A stretch of DNA of 64,000 nt, from positions 1 to 64,000 of the forward strand of contig JAXJVH010000007.1 in assembly GCA_036308645.1 (NCBI GenBank), read 5' to 3'. The translations under genes and the position numbers were made by a program. This DNA comes from RUG11462 sp036308645. GTDB taxonomy: Bacteria; Bacillota; Clostridia; Oscillospirales; Acutalibacteraceae. Below, piece by piece: positions 51,414 through 60,027 of the stretch. The first letter of the stretch is position 1. The number at the start of each line of letters is the position of its first letter. The notes under the pieces are model-generated. The model was not told where the DNA came from. It saw only the letters and a program-made list of their open reading frames with translations, and searched no databases.

Positions 51414-51872
51414 TTAAAATAACTTTATACTGTAATCGTTATTTTCGTAATTTTTTTCATAAGCCATTTCGCTTAAACTATCATCATCGAAAACTTTAAA
51501 AAGTTCATCAAAATCTTTTGCTAAATTATATTTTTTTAAATCGAATTTATTAATCCACTTCATTCTACCCTCATCAGAAGAATGAAGATTTCCTCTAAAT
51601 TCATTAGTTTTATATAACAAAACAATATATCGGCTAAAATCTTGATTTTCAAATTGCTTTATTCCACATAGTTTAGGATTTTTGATATAAAGTCCTGTTT
51701 CTTCGTAAATCTCACGAACAACAGCATCGTTAAATGATTCGCCTTTTTCAACATGTCCACCGGGAAAAGCAACCCCCGGCCAATCAGCATCATTTCTATC
51801 CTGTACTAAAATCATATTGCCATCATAAATCATACACATAGTTGTAAATTCAGCAAGTATTTTTCTATTCAT
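51414..51872 (-). CDS. Nudix hydrolase inside the arginine operon
   Basis: Protein of 152 residues. The Nudix box is canonical (GGHVEKGESFNDAVVREIYE, then ETGLY). The N-terminus TTMCMIYDGNMILVQDRND resembles 8-oxo-dGTP diphosphatase/MutT-like members, but the substrate is uncertain. It has its own AGGAG site and lies between argJ and argB, 17 bp from argB. Its codons look more AT-rich than those of its neighbours. A palindromic element sits at its 5' side (51908-51930). It may be a later insertion into the operon. Confidence 0.85.
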   Translation of the reverse strand: MNRKILAEFTTMCMIYDGNMILVQDRNDADWPGVAFPGGHVEKGESFNDAVVREIYEETGLYIKNPKLCGIKQFENQDFSRYIVLLYKTNEFRGNLHSSDEGRMKWINKFDLKKYNLAKDFDELFKVFDDDSLSEMAYEKNYENNDYSIKLF

Positions 51873-51907
51873 TATACATTTACTCCTAAAAGCTTCAATG
51901 AATACCA

Positions 51908-51935
51908 GCCTCCCTTGCCTAAAGGGAGGCTTTTT
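51908..51935 (+). repeat. Short palindromic element between argJ and the Nudix gene
   Basis: GCCTCCCTT, loop GCCTA, then AAGGGAGGC followed by TTTTT on the plus strand, i.e. a terminator pointing against the arginine operon. The minus strand lacks a T run, so the operon should not be terminated. The CCTCCC/GGGAGG composition recalls the larger repeats at 1 and 11639. Confidence 0.6.
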
Positions 51936-51951
51936 AGGATTTTAGCCTGAT

Positions 51952-53163
51952 TTAAGTTCTGTAATCGCCGTTGATTTTTACATAATCATAAGTTAAATCA
52001 CAGCCCCAAGCGGTCGCTCTTGTTTCGCCGTCGTTAAGGTTAATTAAAATTCCGATTTCTTTTTGGAGTAAAATCTCTTTCGCCTTTTCCTCGGAAAAAT
52101 CAACGCCTGCGCCGTTTTTGCAAACCTCGATTTCGCCTTTTGACGAGCAGAAAGAAACATCAATTTTTTCTACGTCCACATCAGCGCCCGAGTAACCGAT
52201 AGCGCAAAGTACTCTGCCCCAGTTAGCGTCTGCGCCGAACATCGCCGCTTTAAGCAGCGACGAACAAATAACGGATTTTGCAACTTTTTTGGCGGTTATT
52301 TCATCTTTTGCGCCCGAAACATCACATTCAAGCAACTTTGTAGCGCCCTCGCCGTCGCCCGCAATCATTCTGCAAAGCGCAACGGTAACGGTATTAAGCG
52401 CTTTCATAAACTCATTAAAATCAGCGCCCTCGCAGTCAATCATATCGTTTCCCGCCATACCGTTTGCAAGCACCGAAACCATATCGTTTGTCGAGGTATC
52501 GCCGTCGATAGAAACCATATTAAAAGTTGATTTTACATCGGTAGAAAGCGCCTTTTGAAGCATTTTTGAAGATATAGCGCAGTCGGTTGTAATAAACACA
52601 AGCATAGTAGCCATATTCGGGTGAATCATACCGCTGCCCTTTGCAATTCCGCCCATTCTGCATACTTTTTTGCCGATTGTAAATTCAACCGCCACTTCTT
52701 TTTTAACGGTATCGGTGGTCATAATAGCTTCGGCGGCGTCCGCACTTTTTTCGCCGAGTCCGTTTACCAATTCGTCCATACCGTTTTTAATAGGCTCTAT
52801 ACACAGCGGTTGACCGATAACGCCGGTAGACGCAACTATTACATCCATAGAAGAAATATTTAATTTTTCCTCTACCAATTCGCTCATCTGCTCTGCAATA
52901 TCAATTCCGTTTGCATTACAGGTATTTGCGTTTCCGCTGTTGCAGATAATAGCCGAAGCCATACCGTCCTTTATATGAGTTTTTGTAACCGCAATCGGAG
53001 CGCCTTTTACTAAATTTGTAGTATAAACGCAAGCCGCCGCCGCCCGACAATCCGAAACAATAAGCGCTAAATCTTTTTTTGTTTTGTTTTTTCTGATTCC
53101 GCAATGTACGCCGTTTGCCCGAAAGCCTTTTGCCGCAACTACACCGCCGTTAATAAAATTCAT
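51952..53163 (-). CDS. argJ: Bifunctional ornithine acetyltransferase / N-acetylglutamate synthase
   Basis: Ntn-type enzyme of 403 residues that recycles the acetyl group from acetylornithine to glutamate. Self-cleavage occurs before the Thr in HPNMATMLVFITTD, giving alpha and beta chains; KGSGMIHPN and TSTNDMVSVLANG are also typical. With argJ present, argA and argE are not required. The ATG has AAAGGAC upstream. Confidence 0.97.
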   Translation of the reverse strand: MNFINGGVVAAKGFRANGVHCGIRKNKTKKDLALIVSDCRAAAACVYTTNLVKGAPIAVTKTHIKDGMASAIICNSGNANTCNANGIDIAEQMSELVEEKLNISSMDVIVASTGVIGQPLCIEPIKNGMDELVNGLGEKSADAAEAIMTTDTVKKEVAVEFTIGKKVCRMGGIAKGSGMIHPNMATMLVFITTDCAISSKMLQKALSTDVKSTFNMVSIDGDTSTNDMVSVLANGMAGNDMIDCEGADFNEFMKALNTVTVALCRMIAGDGEGATKLLECDVSGAKDEITAKKVAKSVICSSLLKAAMFGADANWGRVLCAIGYSGADVDVEKIDVSFCSSKGEIEVCKNGAGVDFSEEKAKEILLQKEIGILINLNDGETRATAWGCDLTYDYVKINGDYRT

Positions 53164-53189
53164 AAAATTATAGTCCTTTCAAAATCTTT

Positions 53190-54122
53190 TTATAAATCAA
53201 GTCCTGTTTCTTTTTCTACGCCGAGTTTTATATTCATACATTCGACCGCCGCTCCCGAAGCGCCTTTTCCGAGATTGTTAAATCTTGAGAGTAACAGTAT
53301 TCTTTCATCGTTACCCGCTACGGTAATTTCCATATTATCTTTATCGTCAATGGCGCTTGCGCTGATAAAACCGTCTTCATCAATGCTGTCAAAATATTTT
53401 ACTATTTTGCCGTTGTAAAGCGAGCGGTAAACCTCTTTAATATCCTTTACGGAAAATCCGCTTTTAATTTGTGAAGCAAAAAGCGGAACGGTAACTGTCA
53501 TACCGCTGTAAAAATTGCAAACATAAGGGCAAAAAATCGGCTCATTTTTAAGTCCCGAAATAATTTTCATTTCAGGAATATGCTTATGATTTTGAGTAAG
53601 CGCATACTCACGAGGACCTGTAAGCAACGGGTCAAGTTCCATATCCTCATACTGTGCAATCCCCTTTTTTCCTGCGCCCGAATAACCCGAAACCGCATGG
53701 CAGGTTATCTGTGCATTGCCGTCAATTATACCGTTTTTTACAAGAGGTTCAACAAGTGAAATAAATCCGCTTGCATAACAACCGGGGTTTGCTATTCGGT
53801 TGGAGTTTTTGATTTTCAATTCAAATTCCTCGCCTAGTTCAGGAAAACCATAAGCCCAATCGGGATTTGTTCTGTGAGCGGTAGACGCGTCAATTACCGT
53901 AACATTCGGATTTTCGATAAACGAAACCGCCTCGACTGCCGCCGCGTCAGGCAAACACAAAAAAGCAATATCGCAACTGTTCAGCGCTTCTTTTCTGTAT
54001 TCGGGAATTTTACGCTTATCATCGGAAAGAGTCATAACCTCAATATCTTTCCTGTTTTTTAAGCGTTCAATTATGCGAAGTCCTGTTGTTCCGGCGCTGC
54101 CGTCAATAAAAATCTTTTTCAT
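53190..54122 (-). CDS. argC: N-acetyl-gamma-glutamyl-phosphate reductase (type 2)
   Basis: Reductase of 310 residues of the shorter second class. It opens IFIDGSAGTTGLRIIERL, has the catalytic Cys in NPGCYASGFISL, and shows DASTAHRTNPDWAYGFPEL and GYSGAGKKGI. It lies 2 bp after argH and 26 bp before argJ. Confidence 0.96.
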   Translation of the reverse strand: MKKIFIDGSAGTTGLRIIERLKNRKDIEVMTLSDDKRKIPEYRKEALNSCDIAFLCLPDAAAVEAVSFIENPNVTVIDASTAHRTNPDWAYGFPELGEEFELKIKNSNRIANPGCYASGFISLVEPLVKNGIIDGNAQITCHAVSGYSGAGKKGIAQYEDMELDPLLTGPREYALTQNHKHIPEMKIISGLKNEPIFCPYVCNFYSGMTVTVPLFASQIKSGFSVKDIKEVYRSLYNGKIVKYFDSIDEDGFISASAIDDKDNMEITVAGNDERILLLSRFNNLGKGASGAAVECMNIKLGVEKETGLDL

Positions 54123-54124
54123 AA

Positions 54125-55498
54125 TTATCCAATAAAGTCCTTAATAAATTTAATTTGAGTTTCAACCGACTTCGGTCCTGTGCCGCCTGCGGAAGTACGC
54201 TTGTTTACACAGGTTTCAAGGCTGATTTCATCATATAAATCATCTTCAAAAACATCTGAAAACTGCTTGTATTCTTCCATAGAAACGGCGTCAAGCACCT
54301 TGTTATTCTGAATACAGTAGGCTACAATCTGACCGACGATTTTATAGGCGCTTCTGAAAGGTAAACCTTTTTTTGCAAGATAATCCGCAAGGTCGGTTGC
54401 ATTGATAAATCCGCCCTGCGCCGCACTATACATTTTATCGGTTTTTACATTCATTGTAGCAATCATCGGAGCAAAATTTTTAAGGCATTTTTTAACCGTT
54501 TCAATACTGTCAAAAATAGCCTCTTTATCCTCTTGCATATCCTTGTTATAAGCAAGCGGAAGTCCTTTAAGAGTTGTAAGCAAAGCCATCAAATCGCCGT
54601 AAACTCTGCCTGTTTTACCTCTGACAAGTTCGGCAATATCGCTGTTTTTCTTCTGTGGCATTATGCTAGAACCCGTTGTGTAAGCGTCGTCAAGTTCAAC
54701 AAATGAAAACTCTAAAGACGACCAAAGAATTATCTCTTCGGAAAAACGGGATAAGTGCATCATAACAACTGCGAAAGCCGACATAAGTTCAACGCAGAAA
54801 TCTCTGTCCGAAACGCCGTCAAGCGAGTTTAAAGTAATACCGTCAAAGCCTAATTTTTCCGCTTCAAAATATCGGTCGGTATTAAAAGTTGTTCCTGCCA
54901 ACGCACAACAACCTATAGGCGATAAATTCATTCGTTTTACGGCGTCCTTAATACGGGTAATATCCCTTGTAAACATCATAGCGTACGCCAAAAGATGATG
55001 CGCAAAAGTAATAGGCTGCGCTCTTTGTAAGTGAGTATAGCCCGGCATAATTACCAACTTGTTAGCCTCGGCTTTTTCAACTATTGCCGTAAGCAGATTT
55101 TTAATTAAATCAATAATTTCTCCCGACTCGTCACGCAGATACATTCTTATATCGAGAGCCACCTGGTCATTTCTGCTTCTTGCGGTGTGAAGTTTTTTTC
55201 CTACATCGCCGACGCGCTTTGTAAGTTCCGCCTCAACGAACATGTGAATATCTTCGGCGTCCATATCAAACTGCAATTTTCCGTTGTTAAGATCGTCAAG
55301 AATACCGCCGAGTCCCTCGACAAGAGTTTCCATTTCCTCAACCGAAATAATGCCCTGCTTTGCTAACATCTGCGCATGAGCAATAGAGCCTGTAATATCC
55401 TGTTTATACATTTTGCAATCAAAATGTATTGAAGAGTTAAAGTCGTCTGCTTCTTTATCGAGCGCTTTTTGAAAACGCCCTGCCCACATTTTATCCAT
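54125..55498 (-). CDS. argH: Argininosuccinate lyase
   Basis: Fumarase/aspartase superfamily enzyme of 457 residues, the last arginine step. Signatures are WAGRFQKALDKEADDFN, HTARSRNDQVALDIR, GYTHLQRAQPITFAHHLLAY and the superfamily loop GSSIMPQKKNSDIAELVRG. It follows argG by 59 bp containing a hairpin. Confidence 0.98.
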   Translation of the reverse strand: MDKMWAGRFQKALDKEADDFNSSIHFDCKMYKQDITGSIAHAQMLAKQGIISVEEMETLVEGLGGILDDLNNGKLQFDMDAEDIHMFVEAELTKRVGDVGKKLHTARSRNDQVALDIRMYLRDESGEIIDLIKNLLTAIVEKAEANKLVIMPGYTHLQRAQPITFAHHLLAYAMMFTRDITRIKDAVKRMNLSPIGCCALAGTTFNTDRYFEAEKLGFDGITLNSLDGVSDRDFCVELMSAFAVVMMHLSRFSEEIILWSSLEFSFVELDDAYTTGSSIMPQKKNSDIAELVRGKTGRVYGDLMALLTTLKGLPLAYNKDMQEDKEAIFDSIETVKKCLKNFAPMIATMNVKTDKMYSAAQGGFINATDLADYLAKKGLPFRSAYKIVGQIVAYCIQNNKVLDAVSMEEYKQFSDVFEDDLYDEISLETCVNKRTSAGGTGPKSVETQIKFIKDFIG

Positions 55499-55509
55499 AA
55501 TACAAGTTT

Positions 55510-55537
55510 AGTCTGTAGGCAAAAATGCCCACAGACT
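55510..55537 (-). other. Intercistronic hairpin argG-argH
   Basis: Stem AGTCTGTGGGC / GCCTACAGACT with one mismatch and an ATTTTT loop on the minus strand. It is followed by AAACTTG, not a T run, so it is probably an mRNA-stability or partial processing element, not a terminator. Confidence 0.45.
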
Positions 55538-55557
55538 TTTACCTTTCATTTTAAATT

Positions 55558-56787
55558 TTATTTAAGATTGTTCTTTGCTTTCATTTTAGCAATAACCTTT
55601 GTCGGCAAGCCGTAAAGATTAATAAAGCCTGCTGAATCTTTTTGGTCGTAAACTTCATCTTCATCAAAAGTTGCGATTTCAGGGTCATAAAGTGAATAAG
55701 GTGAAGTAACGCCCGCATTAATCATATTGCCTTTATAAAGTTTAAGTTTAACATCGCCTGTAACGGTTTCCTGTGTTTTCTTAACAAATGCTAAAATTGC
55801 TTCGGTTAAAGGAGTGTACCATTGAGCGTTATAAACGAGTTCGCCGAGTTTTTGAGCAACGAGCGCTTTATAATGTGAAGTTTCTTTATCAAGAGTGATT
55901 GTTTCAAGAATTTGATGCGCCTGATAAAGAATAGCGCCGCCGGGAGTTTCGTAAACGCCGCGGCATTTCATACCTACAAGACGGTTTTCAACAATATCAA
56001 GAAGTCCGATACCGTTTGCGCCGCCTAATTTGTTAAGAGTATCAACAACCTCTACAGCGCCCATCTCTTTACCGTCGATAGCGGTACAAATACCTTTTTC
56101 AAAGTGCAATGTAACATAAGTAGGTTTATCGGGAGCCTGCTCGGGAGAAACGCCCATTTCAAGGAATCCCTCTTTATCATACATAGGCTCGTTAGCCGGA
56201 TCTTCAAGGTCAAGACCTTCGTGCGATAAGTGCCAAATATTTTTATCTTTAGAATAATTTGTTTCTCTTGTGATTTTAAGCGGAACATTATGAGCCTCGG
56301 CATAATCAATTTCCTCATCACGGGATTTAATATCCCATTCACGCCAAGGAGCAATAATCGGCATATCAGGTGCAAATGCTTTAATTGCAAGTTCAAAACG
56401 AACCTGGTCGTTACCCTTACCTGTGCAACCGTGACAGATAGCGTCGGCGCCCTCTGCAATTGCGATTTCGGCAATTCTCTTACCGATTGCAGGACGTGCA
56501 AAAGCAGTACCTAAAAGATAGTCCTCATATTTAGCGCCTGCCTGAACACAAGGGAAAACGCAATCTGTTAAAAATTCCTCGGTTAAATCTTCAACATAAA
56601 GTTTAGAAGCGCCTGTTTTCAAAGCCTTTTCTTCAAGACCTTCAAGTTCGGAAGCCTGACCTACATTTCCCGAAACTGCGATAACCTCGCAGTTGTTGTA
56701 ATTTTCTTTAAGCCAGGGAATGATGATTGAAGTATCAAGACCGCCCGAATAAGCAAGCACTACTTTTTTAATATTCTTTTTATCCAT
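55558..56787 (-). CDS. argG: Argininosuccinate synthase
   Basis: ATP-pyrophosphatase enzyme of 409 residues joining citrulline and aspartate. The PP-loop is VLAYSGGLDTSIIIPWLKEN; CHGCTGKGNDQVRFE and TGDVKLKLYKGN are also conserved. The frame is open to 56832, but the ATG at 56787 has GGAGGAAATAAAA upstream and fits the family N-terminus. It is the first gene of the arginine operon, behind a consensus promoter with an overlapping palindrome. Confidence 0.97.
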   Translation of the reverse strand: MDKKNIKKVVLAYSGGLDTSIIIPWLKENYNNCEVIAVSGNVGQASELEGLEEKALKTGASKLYVEDLTEEFLTDCVFPCVQAGAKYEDYLLGTAFARPAIGKRIAEIAIAEGADAICHGCTGKGNDQVRFELAIKAFAPDMPIIAPWREWDIKSRDEEIDYAEAHNVPLKITRETNYSKDKNIWHLSHEGLDLEDPANEPMYDKEGFLEMGVSPEQAPDKPTYVTLHFEKGICTAIDGKEMGAVEVVDTLNKLGGANGIGLLDIVENRLVGMKCRGVYETPGGAILYQAHQILETITLDKETSHYKALVAQKLGELVYNAQWYTPLTEAILAFVKKTQETVTGDVKLKLYKGNMINAGVTSPYSLYDPEIATFDEDEVYDQKDSAGFINLYGLPTKVIAKMKAKNNLK

Positions 56788-56832
56788 TTTTATTTCCTCC
56801 GAAATTCTAAATAATTTAATATTCACTTTCAA

Positions 56833-56869
56833 TGTGTATAATTATACACACATATACATACTTTGTCAA
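56833..56869 (-). promoter_or_regulatory. argG promoter with ARG-box-like operator
   Basis: On the minus strand TTGACA (56864-56869), a 17-bp spacer, then TATAAT (56841-56846): both hexamers are perfect consensus. An 18-bp perfect palindrome TGTGTATAATTATACACA (56833-56850) covers the -10. Its TGTATAATTATACA core resembles AT-rich ArgR sites of Firmicutes, so repression by ArgR with arginine is likely; the argR gene is not in the window. Confidence 0.85.
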
Positions 56870-56965
56870 CATATTTTTGAATATTTTTTGACTGAATTTT
56901 CATTATTTTATATTTTTAATAAAAGAATAGCGGCATTTTTACTTTTATTTATCACTTTCAACCTA

Positions 56966-57007
56966 TTTTATGCATAAAATTATGAATATTTATGCATAAA
57001 TATTCAT
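56966..57007. promoter_or_regulatory. Two phased palindromes upstream of argG and lysR-type gene
   Basis: TTTTATGCATAAAA (56966-56979) and a perfect 26-bp palindrome (56982-57007) whose half is ATGAATATTTATG. Both share the core TTATGCATAA, with centres 22 bp apart (two helical turns). Candidate site for the LysR-type protein encoded next door, or for ArgR, since the outer arms TGAATA...TATTCA also resemble ARG boxes. Confidence 0.65.
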
Positions 57008-57119
57008 TTTATTCTGAAATATTTAAGCAAAACTCTTAATTTTACTGTTGTTTTTTGATTGTAATTATATATGTTTTGTGATATACTGCTATATATACTA
57101 AAAAAGGCAGGAGAATAAA

Positions 57120-58049
57120 ATGAATCTGCTTCATTTAAAATATGCAGTTGAGATAGCAAAAACCAAGTCAATCAGCAAAGCGGCGGAAAATCTTTATACA
57201 GCGCAGCCTAATTTAAGCCGTGCAATAAAAGAATTGGAAGAATCTTTAGGCATTACAATTTTTAACCGCACCACCAAGGGAATAACGCTTACTCCCGAGG
57301 GCGAAGAATTTTTACAGTATGCAAGAAAAATCATCACACAGGTTGAGCAGGTTGAGGACCTTTATAAAAACGGAAAACGAAATAAGCAGAATTTTTCAAT
57401 ATGCGTTCCTCGCGCCACATATATTTCAAACGCTTTTTCGGAATTTTCAAAAAATATCGACACCAAAAAGCCGGCGGAAATTTTTTATAAAGAAACAAAT
57501 TCCTGGAGAACTATCAACAATGTTGTAAGCGAGGAATACAACCTCGGTATAATCAGGTATCAAACGGCTTTTGATAAATATTTCAAAAGTATGTTTTCGG
57601 ATAAAAAATTAGTCAGCGAAACAATAACCGAATTTTCCTACCAACTTGTAATGTCCGAGCGTCACCCTCTTGCAAAAAAGCAGGATGTAACGCTTAAAGA
57701 TTTATCGGAATATATTGAAATCAATCATGCCGATCCTTATGTTCCGTCAATGCCTTTGGTTGACGTTAAAAAAGCCGAACTTTCGGAACACGTTGACAAG
57801 CGTATTTTTATTTTTGAACGGGCAACACAGTTTACGCTTTTGTCGGAAGTGGAAAACACATTTATGTGGGTTTCGCCTATTTCGGATAAAATTTTAAAAA
57901 AATTCGGGCTTATCTCTAAAAATGTTAAAGAAAACAACAAGGTTTATAAAGATGTGCTTATTTACAGAAAGAATTATAAATTAACCGAACTTGACAGTCT
58001 TTTTATCACCGCATTATGCAACGAAAAAAGAAAATTTGAAAACAAATAA
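57120..58049 (+). CDS. LysR-family transcriptional regulator
   Basis: Regulator of 309 residues. The N-terminal winged helix (about 1-62) reads LKYAVEIAKTKSISKAAENL and AQPNLSRAIKELEESLGITI, with the LysR signature FNRTTKGITLTPEGEEFL. The effector domain (about 90-300) is less conserved, so the ligand is unknown. It is divergent from argG and convergent with the lysine-riboswitch transporter. Two phased palindromes lie about 113-154 bp upstream. Control of itself or of arginine genes is possible but unproven. GGAG precedes the ATG. Confidence 0.9.
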   Translation: MNLLHLKYAVEIAKTKSISKAAENLYTAQPNLSRAIKELEESLGITIFNRTTKGITLTPEGEEFLQYARKIITQVEQVEDLYKNGKRNKQNFSICVPRATYISNAFSEFSKNIDTKKPAEIFYKETNSWRTINNVVSEEYNLGIIRYQTAFDKYFKSMFSDKKLVSETITEFSYQLVMSERHPLAKKQDVTLKDLSEYIEINHADPYVPSMPLVDVKKAELSEHVDKRIFIFERATQFTLLSEVENTFMWVSPISDKILKKFGLISKNVKENNKVYKDVLIYRKNYKLTELDSLFITALCNEKRKFENK

Positions 58050-58072
58050 ACATATAAAAACGATTGAACCAA

Positions 58073-58112
58073 AAAAGGGTTGAAGTTTCAAAACAAACTT
58101 CAACCCTTTTAA
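58073..58112. terminator. Bidirectional terminator, LysR gene / transporter
   Basis: Perfect 16-bp stem (AAAAGGGTTGAAGTTT and its complement) with a CAAAAC loop, between convergent genes. A run before and T run after serve both strands. Confidence 0.92.
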
Positions 58113-58123
58113 TATTACCTTAA

Positions 58124-59941
58124 TTATTCGGCGTCTTTTTTGCCTACCGTTAATTTAAGTATAGTCAATACAACGATTGTTACGGCAATCATAACAGGAA
58201 GTACAATCCAAGCATTCTGAATTAATCCTGCGAGGATATAACCTACAAATGAAATGCCTGCAACTGTTAAAGCATAAGGCAACTGTGTGGAAACGTGGTT
58301 AATGTGGTCGCACTGCGCACCTGCCGAAGCCATAATGGTTGTATCGGAAATCGGTGAGCAATGGTCGCCGCAAACCGCACCCGCCATACAAGCAGAAACT
58401 GCGATAATCGTGATTGTGCCGTCTGTTCCGCTGAATACGCTGAGTACGATAGGAATAAGAATGCCGAAAGTACCCCAAGAAGTACCTGTTGCAAACGAAA
58501 GACCGACTGCGATAAGGAATATAATAGCCGGCAAGAAGTTTTTGAATGCGCCTGCCGAACCTTCGATAAGTTGTGAAATAAAGATTTTTGCACCAATGCT
58601 GTCAGTCATAGTCTTTAATGTCCAAGCGCAAACCAAAATCATAATCGCAGGAACCATTGCTTTAAATCCTTCGGGAATTGCACCCATACAATCTTTAAAT
58701 GAAATTACTCTGCGGCAGATAAAGTAGATGATTGCAAAAATTATTGTTATAAACGAACCGTAAACCAAACCTACCGAGGCATCACTGTTTGAAAAAGCAG
58801 TGACAAAACTTCTGTAAGCTTCTTCATCACCTTCGTTAAAGAATCCGCCCGAATAAATCATACCGATAATGCAAGCGATAATTAAGAACAATACAGGAAT
58901 AATAAGGTCGCAAACCTTGCCTTTCGGATTAACCTCTTCTTCACTCTCTTTGCTTACAATACCCTTTGTTGTAAAGATATCGCCGTTTTTGAGAGCGTTT
59001 ATCTCGTGTTTTTTCATCGGGCCGTAATCAAACTTTGTTACAGCCAAGAAAATCATCATTACAATTGTAAGCAATGCGTAGAAGTTAAACGGAATAGCCT
59101 GAATAAACAACGACATACCGCTTTCACTTCCTGCGCCTTTTGCAAAACCCGCAACGGCAGCCGCCCACGAAGAAATCGGCGCAATAATGCAAACAGGCGC
59201 TGCGGTAGCGTCAATCAAATAAGCAAGTTTTGCACGTGAAACCTTTTTCTTATCGGTTACGGGACGCATTACAGAGCCTACTGTTAAGCAGTTAAAGTAA
59301 TCGTCAATAAAAATAAGTACGCCGAGAGCGATAGACGCTAATTGAGCGCCGACTCTTGATTTAATATGAGTTGAAGCCCAGTGTCCGAAAGCGGCGGAGG
59401 CTCCGGTTTTGTTCATCATAGCAACCAAAGCACCGAGCAAAACCAAGAATATAATAATACCTATATAATAAGCGTCGGCAACGGTGTTGATGAAACCGTC
59501 CTGGAAAACATGAACTATTGTTGTTTCAAACATATTTGCGCTGCCGAATGAATAAATGATACCGCCGGCAAGAATACCCAAGAACAACGATGAGTAAACC
59601 TCTTTTGTAATAAGCGCAAGCACAATAGCAAGCAGCGGCGGAATAAGCGACCAGAAAGTTGCATAATTGCTGATTGAATTTCTTACCGTAGCAAGAGCGC
59701 TGTCGATATGCTCCTCAAAGCCCTCGTCGTTAGTAAGATTATCAGCGTAAGAGTCAACATAAGCGCCTGCCGATTCGCTGTCTGTTAAATCATATTCGGT
59801 TGCTTCGCCGTCGATTTCAACAGAAAAAGTTTCGGGTGCTTTTACACTTTCCGCACCTTCTGCACTTACGGTAACGCAACACATTAAGCAAGCGATTAAT
59901 GAAATTACCGCAACCGCAAAAAGTCTTTTAAACTTTGTCAT
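58124..59941 (-). CDS. lysW: NhaC-family transporter under lysine riboswitch, probable lysine transporter
   Basis: Membrane transporter of 605 residues of the NhaC Na+/H+ antiporter superfamily. A cleavable-type signal (about 1-28, ending VSAEG) and an acidic extracytoplasmic segment (about 29-88) precede about eleven membrane segments. Typical stretches are GILAGGIIYSFGSANMFE, NKTGASAAFGHWAS, FIDDYFNCLTVGSVMRPVTD, GLSFATGTSWGTFGI and GDHCSPISDTTIMASAGAQC. The frame runs open upstream to 60142, but that part is riboswitch RNA; the ATG at 59941 has GGGAGAG. NhaC-like genes behind lysine riboswitches have been predicted to be lysine transporters, hence the symbol. The N-terminal extension is unusual for the family. 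Confidence 0.85.
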   Translation of the reverse strand: MTKFKRLFAVAVISLIACLMCCVTVSAEGAESVKAPETFSVEIDGEATEYDLTDSESAGAYVDSYADNLTNDEGFEEHIDSALATVRNSISNYATFWSLIPPLLAIVLALITKEVYSSLFLGILAGGIIYSFGSANMFETTIVHVFQDGFINTVADAYYIGIIIFLVLLGALVAMMNKTGASAAFGHWASTHIKSRVGAQLASIALGVLIFIDDYFNCLTVGSVMRPVTDKKKVSRAKLAYLIDATAAPVCIIAPISSWAAAVAGFAKGAGSESGMSLFIQAIPFNFYALLTIVMMIFLAVTKFDYGPMKKHEINALKNGDIFTTKGIVSKESEEEVNPKGKVCDLIIPVLFLIIACIIGMIYSGGFFNEGDEEAYRSFVTAFSNSDASVGLVYGSFITIIFAIIYFICRRVISFKDCMGAIPEGFKAMVPAIMILVCAWTLKTMTDSIGAKIFISQLIEGSAGAFKNFLPAIIFLIAVGLSFATGTSWGTFGILIPIVLSVFSGTDGTITIIAVSACMAGAVCGDHCSPISDTTIMASAGAQCDHINHVSTQLPYALTVAGISFVGYILAGLIQNAWIVLPVMIAVTIVVLTILKLTVGKKDAE

Positions 59942-59960
59942 TTTGTTCTCTCCCTTTTTT

Positions 59961-60004
59961 AAAAATAAAAAAATCCGTAATATGCAAAACGCTACTACAG
60001 ATTT
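59961..60004 (-). terminator. Riboswitch-controlled terminator (expression platform)
   Basis: On the minus strand AAATCTGTAGTA pairs with TATTACGGATTT (G-U wobbles allowed) around a CGTTTTGCA-type loop, followed by TTTTTTTATTTTT. The left arm contains TAGCG, which can instead pair with CGCTA of the riboswitch P1 strand, giving an antiterminator when lysine is absent. Confidence 0.8.
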
Positions 60005-60027
60005 CAAAAAAGTTCTTAATGAAAAAA

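Larger units (their letters stand above)
56788..57119. other. Divergent regulatory region argG / lysR-type gene
   Basis: 332 very AT-rich bases without a gene. They contain the argG promoter and ARG-box-like palindrome (56833-56869), and two larger palindromes whose centres are 22 bp apart (56966-56979 and 56982-57007). No T-box or attenuator was seen. Confidence 0.8.

Noticed and set aside
56788..56832. Longer ArgG start at 56832
   Set aside because: The extension overlaps the operator/transcription-start region; GGAGG is placed for the ATG at 56787.
56788..57119. T-box riboswitch or leader-peptide attenuator in front of the arginine operon
   Set aside because: No T-box sequence (TGGNACC), no specifier stem and no terminator were found; the leader is only about 50 bases.
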